DNA of 64,000 nucleotides from Methylotenera sp. (GTDB taxonomy: Bacteria > Pseudomonadota > Gammaproteobacteria > Burkholderiales > Methylophilaceae): assembly GCF_013141425.1 (NCBI RefSeq), contig NZ_JABFRA010000100.1, forward strand, positions 1-64,000, given 5' to 3'. The position numbers were made by a program, and so were the translations under genes. The notes beneath the pieces were generated by a model. It was not told where the DNA came from. It saw only the letters and a program-made list of their open reading frames with translations, and ran no database searches. Below, in pieces: positions 9,975 to 16,554 of this stretch. The first letter of the stretch is position 1. The number at the start of each line of letters is the position of its first letter.

Positions 9975-10862
9975 TTATAGGCTCATATTGTGTTCAAAAT
10001 AATGCGTCATCGTTTCGGGTTTGTAATCCGCGTGCATAAATAATGCTGGAGAATCAAACTTAAGGAATAAAGCCTCTAGTGCGTGTCTGCGTTCATTAAA
10101 GGCCTTAATAAATTTAGCCCTGACTTCATATCTAAAAAACAAGGTTTTATTCAAACCGGTTTCTGGGTCTATCATGGTGCCAAAGCCAAATTTTGGAAGT
10201 TTTTTGTACTCTTCGTCATCCCAAAGCACAATCGGAATCACTTGATGTGCAGACATGGCCGTGAGCGTTTGTTCAATCACGCTGAGAGGCATGTGGAAAT
10301 CTGAAATCCAAAATACCAAACCTCGACTTTGCCCTAGAAAATTAGGCACATCGACTACCCCTTCAGCCCCCACACGCATTTTTTGATAATCATGCAATTG
10401 CGCGATGGCTTCTTTTGATTGATATAAATTACGGCTTAAGGGTAGCGTAAAATCTTCAAGCACATGGTTGTTATAGCCAATAAAGCTAAAAACATCACCC
10501 GCTTGATAAGCAGAATTTGCCACCGCTGTTGCTATTTCAATAGCTTTATCAAGTTTTCGTTGTTTTCCCTTAAATTGCATCGAACTAGACAAATCACAAA
10601 TAGCGTAAATCGGCGTCGTGCTTTCTTGGTTAAATTGCCGAACTTGCACTTGCTCAAAGGGGTCGCGAATGGTTTCCCGAATATCCATGCGTCTTGCATC
10701 GGGGTGATCAACCAAATTAACATTGCCGCGATACTCTAGCCCCAAGCCGCGTTGTGTGCCACGATGCGCGCCCAATTGTAAGCTGGCAGACTTCCACGAA
10801 ACAATGTACTCAAAAGGTTTCGCATAAGCATCGTTCGCCGCATTGCGTGTGGCTAAACTCAT
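9975..10862 (-). CDS. mxaS: MxaS, DUF58-family protein
   Basis: A soluble 295-residue DUF58 protein. It has the family's RxYxxGD-like opening region (GLGLEYRGN, then DARRMDIRETIRDP) and a degenerate VWA core beginning AICDLSSSM, where the MIDAS-like Asp and Ser residues are kept. DUF58 proteins pair with MoxR ATPases, and here mxaR ends just four bases upstream. The exact biochemical role in methanol dehydrogenase maturation is unsettled. The gap to mxaA contains no obvious terminator. Confidence 0.8.
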   Translation of the reverse strand: MSLATRNAANDAYAKPFEYIVSWKSASLQLGAHRGTQRGLGLEYRGNVNLVDHPDARRMDIRETIRDPFEQVQVRQFNQESTTPIYAICDLSSSMQFKGKQRKLDKAIEIATAVANSAYQAGDVFSFIGYNNHVLEDFTLPLSRNLYQSKEAIAQLHDYQKMRVGAEGVVDVPNFLGQSRGLVFWISDFHMPLSVIEQTLTAMSAHQVIPIVLWDDEEYKKLPKFGFGTMIDPETGLNKTLFFRYEVRAKFIKAFNERRHALEALFLKFDSPALFMHADYKPETMTHYFEHNMSL

Positions 10863-10866
10863 GAGA

Positions 10867-11916
10867 TTAAGCCGCCTTACTAAATGTTGTGCTAGGCACG
10901 GCCACTGTACTCATAATGTTGGCGGTCAACTCACGCGCCAATGCGGTTCTGCGGTTCTCGTACATACTATTAAACACCAAGCGATGTGAAATCACCTCAT
11001 GGAATACAGCGTGAACATCTTCAGGGTACATACTATCGCGATTGTTCAGCCACGCATTCACACGTGCAGCTTTCATTAACATCCCCATACCACGTGGGCT
11101 TGCGCCTGTTTGAATAACACGAGTCACATCGACGCTTTCCATTTTTACACCGAATTTTTCAGGGTGTTGCGTGGCATCCCATAAATCAAGCGCATATTCT
11201 TCTAATACATCGCTCGATTTAATGTGGTTTTGCAATTGTTCAGAAAACGCATTGAGTTGATCAAAATGCAAAATGCCACTTTCCACTTGCTGGGTCAATT
11301 TTTCTGCGTTTTGAAATTTGGTATTAAAGATGAGTGATTTTTTTAAATCGCGATCAGTTGGAATCTCAATTGGAATTTCCATCATAAAACGGTCACGCGC
11401 GGCAGATGGAATTTCAAATGTTTCGTTTTTTTCTACTTGATTACGGTCAGCAAATACAATCATGTGTGGCAGACGGTATTCTTTCTTAAACGCACTGACA
11501 TGACGCTCTGCCATCACACGCAACATCAAGGCATGTACTTGTGGGCGAGCACGGTTGATTTCATTAAAAAAGAATACCGATAAATTTTCACCCGCACGCA
11601 ATAGCGGGCCTTCATCAATTTTAGGACGGCCATCATCGCCTAAATAAGTATGGTAAATCAAGTCGTTCGGCATTAAATCGACCGTACCCTCAATACGCTC
11701 GTAAGCCCCACCAATACCGCGCGCAATGGCTTGCAATAATGTGGTTTTACCTACACCCACGCCACCATCTAGCAGCACATGGCCGCGCGCAAAAATCGCT
11801 GTGTTCATTAGGCGAACCGCTTTACTTTGCCCGACAATGACCTTATTTACTTCATCTTCTAGTTTTAATGCGTGCGCACGCACGTCGGTGAGTTGAGCGT
11901 CTAATGGTGGTGACAT
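10867..11916 (-). CDS. mxaR: MxaR, MoxR-family AAA+ ATPase
   Basis: A chaperone-like AAA+ ATPase of the MoxR family. Walker A is GGVGVGKT (residues 51-58). The Walker B region reads FFFNEINRARPQV (about 115-127), with Asn where most MoxR proteins have the first Asp of DEINR. The C-terminal lid has TGASPRG and the usual MoxR helices. AAGGA lies upstream of the ATG. It heads the mxaRSACKL run and has its own promoter (11956-11984), so it can be expressed independently of the mxaL copy upstream. Confidence 0.88.
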   Translation of the reverse strand: MSPPLDAQLTDVRAHALKLEDEVNKVIVGQSKAVRLMNTAIFARGHVLLDGGVGVGKTTLLQAIARGIGGAYERIEGTVDLMPNDLIYHTYLGDDGRPKIDEGPLLRAGENLSVFFFNEINRARPQVHALMLRVMAERHVSAFKKEYRLPHMIVFADRNQVEKNETFEIPSAARDRFMMEIPIEIPTDRDLKKSLIFNTKFQNAEKLTQQVESGILHFDQLNAFSEQLQNHIKSSDVLEEYALDLWDATQHPEKFGVKMESVDVTRVIQTGASPRGMGMLMKAARVNAWLNNRDSMYPEDVHAVFHEVISHRLVFNSMYENRRTALARELTANIMSTVAVPSTTFSKAA

Positions 11917-11955
11917 AAAGTTTCCTTTTTAAACTTACGTTATAACTTCCGTTTA

Positions 11956-11984
11956 ATAATAATGACCTAGGATGCTTTCATCAA
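11956..11984 (-). promoter_or_regulatory. Probable sigma-70 promoter of mxaRSACKL
   Basis: On the minus strand, TTGATG (11979-11984) and TATTAT (11956-11961) are separated by 17 bases, about 40 bases before the mxaR ATG. The -10 matches the consensus at five of six positions. An inverted repeat lies just upstream at 12006-12033. Confidence 0.55.
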
Positions 11985-12005
11985 AAACCCTATGAAACTA
12001 TCCCT

Positions 12006-12033
12006 TGTTACAAAGAGTTGCCACAATGTAACA
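12006..12033. promoter_or_regulatory. Inverted repeat upstream of the mxaR promoter
   Basis: TGTTACA (12006-12012) and TGTAACA (12027-12033) are exact inverse complements with centres 21 bases apart, about two helical turns. The repeat lies roughly 60-85 bases upstream of the predicted mxaR transcription start, a typical activator position. No regulator gene for mxa is evident nearby. Confidence 0.45.
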
Positions 12034-12050
12034 GAATGTTTGCTGGGCTT

Positions 12051-12120
12051 AATCCTCCAGATTGGAAAATTTTAGTGGTCCAGCAAAATTTAATTTAATA
12101 TTAAAGTTCAATCCTCCAGA
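12051..12120. repeat. 11-bp direct repeat between mxaL2 and mxaR
   Basis: AATCCTCCAGA occurs at 12051-12061 and again at 12110-12120, 59 bases apart. The second copy ends two bases before the mxaL2 stop codon (12122). On the minus strand the unit reads TCTGGAGGATT and contains a ribosome-site-like GGAGG, but no start codon follows in a plausible frame. Confidence 0.6.
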
Positions 12121-12121
12121 A

Positions 12122-13090
12122 TCAGGGATTTCTATGCTTCAGGCGATATAACAAATCTGGGATATAAGTGCCCAAAACTGCCAATGCGGCTAACAACAAA
12201 TATAGCCACCTTAATGAGTAAGCTGTAATAAAATTAGCCGCGGGGGCCTGTGATTGCAAAAATTGATAGAACTCTGGCTTATCCAGACCTTCGATATATT
12301 GACCTTTTATATCATTTGCCAGACTTTTCAAATAGTCAGCCTCTTGTTTTGATAAATAGCGGTCATACTCTGAATAGGCCACCACGGGATCGGGATCGTC
12401 TTTGCTAGCATCGGCATAATTAGCGCCAACGGCACCAGCATCAGCGGCCGCATCTGTGCCCCAATAACCAACAAATTCATTATTCGCATTGAAACGTTTA
12501 ATAGGGGCTGGCGCATGGCCGCCAACGCCCACAAAAATCACATTCTTACCGATTCGAACACCACTTAAGTCTAGTTTATTAATACTATTGGCTTTGGGTG
12601 CTTCATCGCCGTCGGTAAAAAATAGCATTTGTGCTGGGCTATTTAGATAGTCAAAGGTTGCCTCGGCCGCCTTAATGCCGAAAGTGATACGGCTATTGCC
12701 ACTCCAGGACATGCGCCACTGTAGATGATCAATAGTGTCGTTAATGATGTCAAGATTTGCACAAACCTCGAGTGGCATAAACAATAAAGCTACGTTTTCT
12801 GCCGCAAATGCACCCACACTGACATACGTTCCGCAGCCTGAAGTGTTGACTATTCCTCGCATTAAATGTTGTGTGTAAGCCAGCCGACTTACAGGCAGGT
12901 TATTCAACTTTAAGTCTTCTGCATTCATACTTTGCGACACATCAGCAATCAGCAGGTAGTTATGCACTTCTTGCTTGAGTTGTATTTCAGGCTTGATTAG
13001 AGCAAGCATTAAAAATGCGACAGCGCACAAATACAACACCGTCTCGTAGTTTTCTTTCAACTTGGCCATAAGTTTGTTTACGTGGTTCAT
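12122..13090 (-). CDS. MxaL paralogue, VWA-domain protein (copy 2)
   Basis: It is colinear with MxaL copy 1 over almost its whole 322 residues, and roughly three quarters of residues look identical by eye. The MIDAS start DVSQS is at residues 50-54, TDGDE is present, and the C-terminal helix is kept. The DNA differs at many silent third positions, so the duplication is old and both copies appear to be under purifying selection. It lies 205 bases upstream of mxaR on the same strand, where mxaFJGI would be expected in classical clusters. The ATG lacks a strong ribosome site; an in-frame ATG at codon 8 is an alternative. Neither copy shows a frameshift. Confidence 0.8.
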   Translation of the reverse strand: MNHVNKLMAKLKENYETVLYLCAVAFLMLALIKPEIQLKQEVHNYLLIADVSQSMNAEDLKLNNLPVSRLAYTQHLMRGIVNTSGCGTYVSVGAFAAENVALLFMPLEVCANLDIINDTIDHLQWRMSWSGNSRITFGIKAAEATFDYLNSPAQMLFFTDGDEAPKANSINKLDLSGVRIGKNVIFVGVGGHAPAPIKRFNANNEFVGYWGTDAAADAGAVGANYADASKDDPDPVVAYSEYDRYLSKQEADYLKSLANDIKGQYIEGLDKPEFYQFLQSQAPAANFITAYSLRWLYLLLAALAVLGTYIPDLLYRLKHRNP

Positions 13091-13122
13091 TAGATGAAAT
13101 TATTGAAGAAGTAGTTTATGTT

Positions 13123-13407
13123 TTAAAGGTTGAACGAAATATCAGTACAGCACCTTTGCCAAACCCGTAACTTGTAGTGAGAAAACTGGCAAAAAGATAT
13201 ATTTGGAAAATTTGTGGTGGCGGTACTTTGGGCATATCTAAATATTGGAAAGATAGCCATCAGTAAAAACAGACTGGAGTTAGTAAAAGCTCCTACCACC
13301 ATCGCCCAGCGTACATGCCACGGAAATTGCACTTTTGCGGCATAGTAACCAAAAATGAGCGCACTCATCAGCACGACATTTCCAGCATGATTATCATTTT
13401 GGTGCAT
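13123..13407 (-). CDS. Small membrane protein of unknown function, possibly decayed at its C-terminus
   Basis: The ATG at 13407 is preceded by GGGGA at good spacing, so it was preferred to the in-frame codon at 13422. The first 58 residues hold two hydrophobic helices separated by KVQFPWHVRWAMVVGAF. After about residue 58 the sequence becomes polar and atypical. The frame one base over carries a further hydrophobic stretch (FLPVFSLQVTGLAKVLY) before a stop, suggesting a frameshifted remnant of a longer multi-helix protein. No family was recognised. It lies 32 bases before mxaL2 on the same strand. Confidence 0.5.
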   Translation of the reverse strand: MHQNDNHAGNVVLMSALIFGYYAAKVQFPWHVRWAMVVGAFTNSSLFLLMAIFPIFRYAQSTATTNFPNISFCQFSHYKLRVWQRCCTDISFNL

Positions 13408-13483
13408 TACTATTTCCCCCATATTTTTGATATGCTTTGTTCAAAAATCTTTACAGTTGCATTTAGCGCAAGTTAACGTTATT

Positions 13484-14305
13484 ATGCAGACAGGTCTGTT
13501 CACTTATTTACAGTCTAATCCCAGTGAACATAATTTTGCAAGCGATTTAAAAATAATTTTTTTAAAGAGGTTTAAATTGAGCGACACTTTGAATGTTAGT
13601 CACACTCATTGGCAATGGTTGCGCAATAACTCTCGCATTGGGGGGAAGCGCACAAACGCCAGTTTATATGGGCTTTCCGACCTCATTCACCAATGGAATA
13701 TAGAGCGCATATCACGCAACCACTTGCATGGGTTAGCGCAAAACTTAACCATTGAAAATGTGCAAGATTTAAAAAGCATTATTCAAAATATCCTGAGCAA
13801 AGCAACAGCTACACAAGCGGAAGTAATTGCCGACCAATTGTTATTTTTAGCCATTGGTGCAATTCAAATAGAATCGCAAAATCGCTCAAATGAAGCTTGG
13901 CGATTAGTGAATCGTGCCATACAAAATATCGCTGCACCTAAAAAAGAAAAGCCCGTACTTATGCTTAGTTTCATGGCAATGCTACTTGCGACATGCACCT
14001 ACATCGCGATGAATACACCCTCTAAAACACACATCATCACACCGGCTTTACCGCTAGTAATCGAAGTTAATAACGCGCCAGACCCTGTCACCATAAGTAT
14101 GCTGGAATTGACTTACAACAAAATGAAAGTGGGTACTTGTCAGCTACCACAAGCCGCTATGTTGCCGCCTGCACAACGACATGCGTTTTTAATGTTTGTG
14201 AATGCAGGCACCATTGACGTGCATCACGTAGAAGATTTGAGGCAAGCCTTAGGGTATGTCAATTGCTTATACCCGCAAGAACTCATGCACCCAACGTCCA
14301 CCTAG
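13484..14305 (+). CDS. Unknown protein with a single internal membrane helix
   Basis: No family was recognised. The product is about 273 residues from the ATG at 13484; an in-frame TTG at 13427 is possible but has no ribosome site. The N-terminal 150 residues are helical and soluble-looking, with basic patches (LRNNSRIGGKR). A membrane helix follows (PVLMLSFMAMLLATCTYIAM). The last 95 residues, probably periplasmic, contain two Cys (GTCQLP and YVNCLYP) that could form a disulfide. This in-out layout resembles regulators with a periplasmic tail, but no DNA-binding motif is clear. The TetR gene starts 19 bases downstream. Confidence 0.6.
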   Translation: MQTGLFTYLQSNPSEHNFASDLKIIFLKRFKLSDTLNVSHTHWQWLRNNSRIGGKRTNASLYGLSDLIHQWNIERISRNHLHGLAQNLTIENVQDLKSIIQNILSKATATQAEVIADQLLFLAIGAIQIESQNRSNEAWRLVNRAIQNIAAPKKEKPVLMLSFMAMLLATCTYIAMNTPSKTHIITPALPLVIEVNNAPDPVTISMLELTYNKMKVGTCQLPQAAMLPPAQRHAFLMFVNAGTIDVHHVEDLRQALGYVNCLYPQELMHPTST

Positions 14306-14324
14306 GGGCGAATAAGGATATATC

Positions 14325-14891
14325 ATGACTAACAGTATCACTATGTACGAAAAAATACTAAACGCCGCCGCCAGTTTGTTCGAAACGCGTGGCATTCAAG
14401 CCTCAGGCGTGGACACCATTATTGCCGAAGCAGGTGTAGCAAAGGCAACGCTATACAAGCATTTTCCCAGTAAAAATGAACTGGTTATGGCGTATCTACG
14501 TGATAAATCCGACAAATTTTACGCATGGCTAAATGAGCGATTAAGCGCAAAAAAAGCCACTTCACTAGAGATTTTATTTGAGCTTTGTGATCTCGTAGAA
14601 ATTTGGATTTCTACGCCAGAATTTCACGGACTTCCGTTTCACATCGCATCCGTGGAGTTCCCTGACCCGTCACACCCCATCAATCAATACTCATCTGTGT
14701 TAGCCATTGAGTTACAACACTATTTATCAAAAATAGCAGCAGCTGCGGGCGCAAAAGACCCTGAAGCTTTGGGCCAACAACTCACCATTTTGTTTGAAGG
14801 CGCTGCTTTAGTTGAACGCTTAAGCCCCAGTAGTGACGCAGCCAAACGTGCTAAAAATGCAGCTGTGATGTTGATACACGCCTCAATATAA
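14325..14891 (+). CDS. TetR-family transcriptional regulator
   Basis: A ligand-responsive repressor family member. The N-terminal helix-turn-helix reads from ILNAAASLFETRG through GVAKATLYKHFPSKNELV, a textbook TetR signature. The C-terminal 130 residues form the variable ligand domain and include LPFHIASVEFPDPSHP, as in the YjdC/AcrR-like group. AAGGA six bases before the ATG supports the start. The target is unknown; neither neighbour is an obvious efflux or catabolic gene. Confidence 0.88.
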   Translation: MTNSITMYEKILNAAASLFETRGIQASGVDTIIAEAGVAKATLYKHFPSKNELVMAYLRDKSDKFYAWLNERLSAKKATSLEILFELCDLVEIWISTPEFHGLPFHIASVEFPDPSHPINQYSSVLAIELQHYLSKIAAAAGAKDPEALGQQLTILFEGAALVERLSPSSDAAKRAKNAAVMLIHASI

Positions 14892-14971
14892 GCATTTTTT
14901 ATTCAAATCCGTGGTCCACCGATCATTTTACCTTATACTACTTTGCATCATCCAGCTGTAAGGACTTATTG

Positions 14972-16438
14972 ATGCTGCGCTCATGGAAATTTAATTTGGT
15001 TCTAAAAAGTACCTCAAGACAAGCAATCTACCTCCAAATTGCCCAACAAATCATAGACGAAATCCAAAAAGGACGACTTCCAGCTGCAACCGCGATGCCA
15101 GGTACCAGAGAGTTTGCTGTTCATTTAAGCGTGAACAGAAAAACGGTGGTGCTTGCCTATGATGAACTAATAGCACAAGGCTGGCTAACTACGCAAAATC
15201 GTCGCGGCACCTTTGTTTCTTCCAACCTGCCTAATTTCGCCACTTATCCACCTACACAAAAACAGAGCAGCTCCCAAGCAAGTGGTTCTAATAACGCACT
15301 TGCAGATTACCTATCGTTGCCAATTTCGGCAAAAGAGCAACTATTCATTGATTTCAATGACGGCATTCCCGACACGCGCCTAATTCCATTTGATATTCTT
15401 TCTAGGGCGTTTCGCCACGTATTGCTGGGGCCGTCCAAAAGTAACAAGCTGGGGTATGGTGATCCCAAAGGGGTGTTAGCGCTTCGCAATGCAATTGCAC
15501 GCATGCTCAATATTGAGCGTGGCTTAAATGTAGCTACAGATGAAATTTGCATTGCGCGAGGTAGCCAAATGGGAATTTTTCTAGCGGCTCGCGTACTCAC
15601 TAAACCTAACGATTATATTGTTGTGGAAGATCTAAGCTACCCACCAGCTCGTGAGGCCTTTGAATCCTGCGGGGCAAATATCCTTACGGTTGGACTTGAT
15701 GCTTATGGCATTGATGTTATTGCACTTGAAAAACTATGTCAGAAACATCCAATTCGTGCCATTTATGTCACACCCCATCATCAATTTCCCACTACTGTAA
15801 TGATGACTGCTGAGCGTCGGTTAAAACTGCTAATGCTAGCTGAACAATATGACTTTACGATAGTGGAGGATGATTATGACCACGAATTTCACTTTTCGCA
15901 CCACCCCGTTTTTCCGCTTGCAAGCACGAATCATCACGGACGCGTGGTTTATGTAGGCTCGCTGTCAAAAGTACTTGCTCCGGGGTTGCGCGTGGGATAT
16001 TTGGTTGCAGATAGCGCTTTTATTGACCAATGTGCAAATGAAGTAATGATTATTGACCGGCAAGGCAATTCTATTACCGAATTAGCAATAGCTGAACTGA
16101 TGGAGTCGGGTGAAATTAAACGCCATATACGCAGAACTTTCAAAGTATATAATGAGCGCCGCAGTTTACTCATAAGCCTGATACAGCAGCAACTCAGCGA
16201 GCATACTAATTTTGATGCACCTAATGGTGGCTTAGCCATTTGGTTACGTTTAAATGATGAAATAGAAATTAATCGCCTTGTTGAAAATGCGCTAAATGCG
16301 CAAGTTCGCATTTTACCTGGCACACTTTTTTCGGCCAATAATCTTACGGTAAATGCCATACGCCTTGGCTTTGGTAGCCTAAATGCTGAAGAGCTAAGCG
16401 CAGGAATCGCAAGGCTAAAACAAGTTCTTTCGTCTTAA
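14972..16438 (+). CDS. MocR/PdxR-type GntR-aminotransferase fusion regulator
   Basis: An N-terminal GntR winged helix (about residues 10-80: YLQIAQQIIDEIQKGRL, TREFAVHLSVNRKTV) is fused to a class I aminotransferase-like domain. The PLP-binding segment SLSKVLAPGLRVGYL has the Schiff-base lysine. YGDPKG and VEDDYDHEF are family motifs. Members such as PdxR, GabR and TauR sense PLP plus an amine. The ATG at 14972 has AGGA seven bases upstream; an in-frame TTG lies one codon before. No pdx, gab or tau gene is adjacent, so the target is unknown and may lie elsewhere. Confidence 0.88.
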   Translation: MLRSWKFNLVLKSTSRQAIYLQIAQQIIDEIQKGRLPAATAMPGTREFAVHLSVNRKTVVLAYDELIAQGWLTTQNRRGTFVSSNLPNFATYPPTQKQSSSQASGSNNALADYLSLPISAKEQLFIDFNDGIPDTRLIPFDILSRAFRHVLLGPSKSNKLGYGDPKGVLALRNAIARMLNIERGLNVATDEICIARGSQMGIFLAARVLTKPNDYIVVEDLSYPPAREAFESCGANILTVGLDAYGIDVIALEKLCQKHPIRAIYVTPHHQFPTTVMMTAERRLKLLMLAEQYDFTIVEDDYDHEFHFSHHPVFPLASTNHHGRVVYVGSLSKVLAPGLRVGYLVADSAFIDQCANEVMIIDRQGNSITELAIAELMESGEIKRHIRRTFKVYNERRSLLISLIQQQLSEHTNFDAPNGGLAIWLRLNDEIEINRLVENALNAQVRILPGTLFSANNLTVNAIRLGFGSLNAEELSAGIARLKQVLSS

Positions 16439-16472
16439 ATCTATAAATTTATATAAAAATGATATAAGAGTT

Positions 16473-16495
16473 GCTGTAAGTTGTTGTCTTACAGC
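16473..16495. other. Stem-loop in the leader region before topA
   Basis: GCTGTAAG and CTTACAGC form a perfect 8-bp stem around a 7-base loop, 35 bases after the MocR-type gene. No T-run follows, so it is not a standard terminator. A role in mRNA ends or topA regulation is possible. Confidence 0.4.
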
Positions 16496-16554
16496 CATTT
16501 ACCTTGCTATTATCCGAGGTGTTATCTTAGTAACCTCCTTTTTCTTAGGCATTC

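Noticed and set aside
6429..13090. Reading the MoxR-DUF58-VWA-VWA genes as a Bat aerotolerance operon
   Set aside because: The order R-S-A-C-K-L, the MxaA-like third gene and the methylotroph setting fit mxa better, although the folds overlap.
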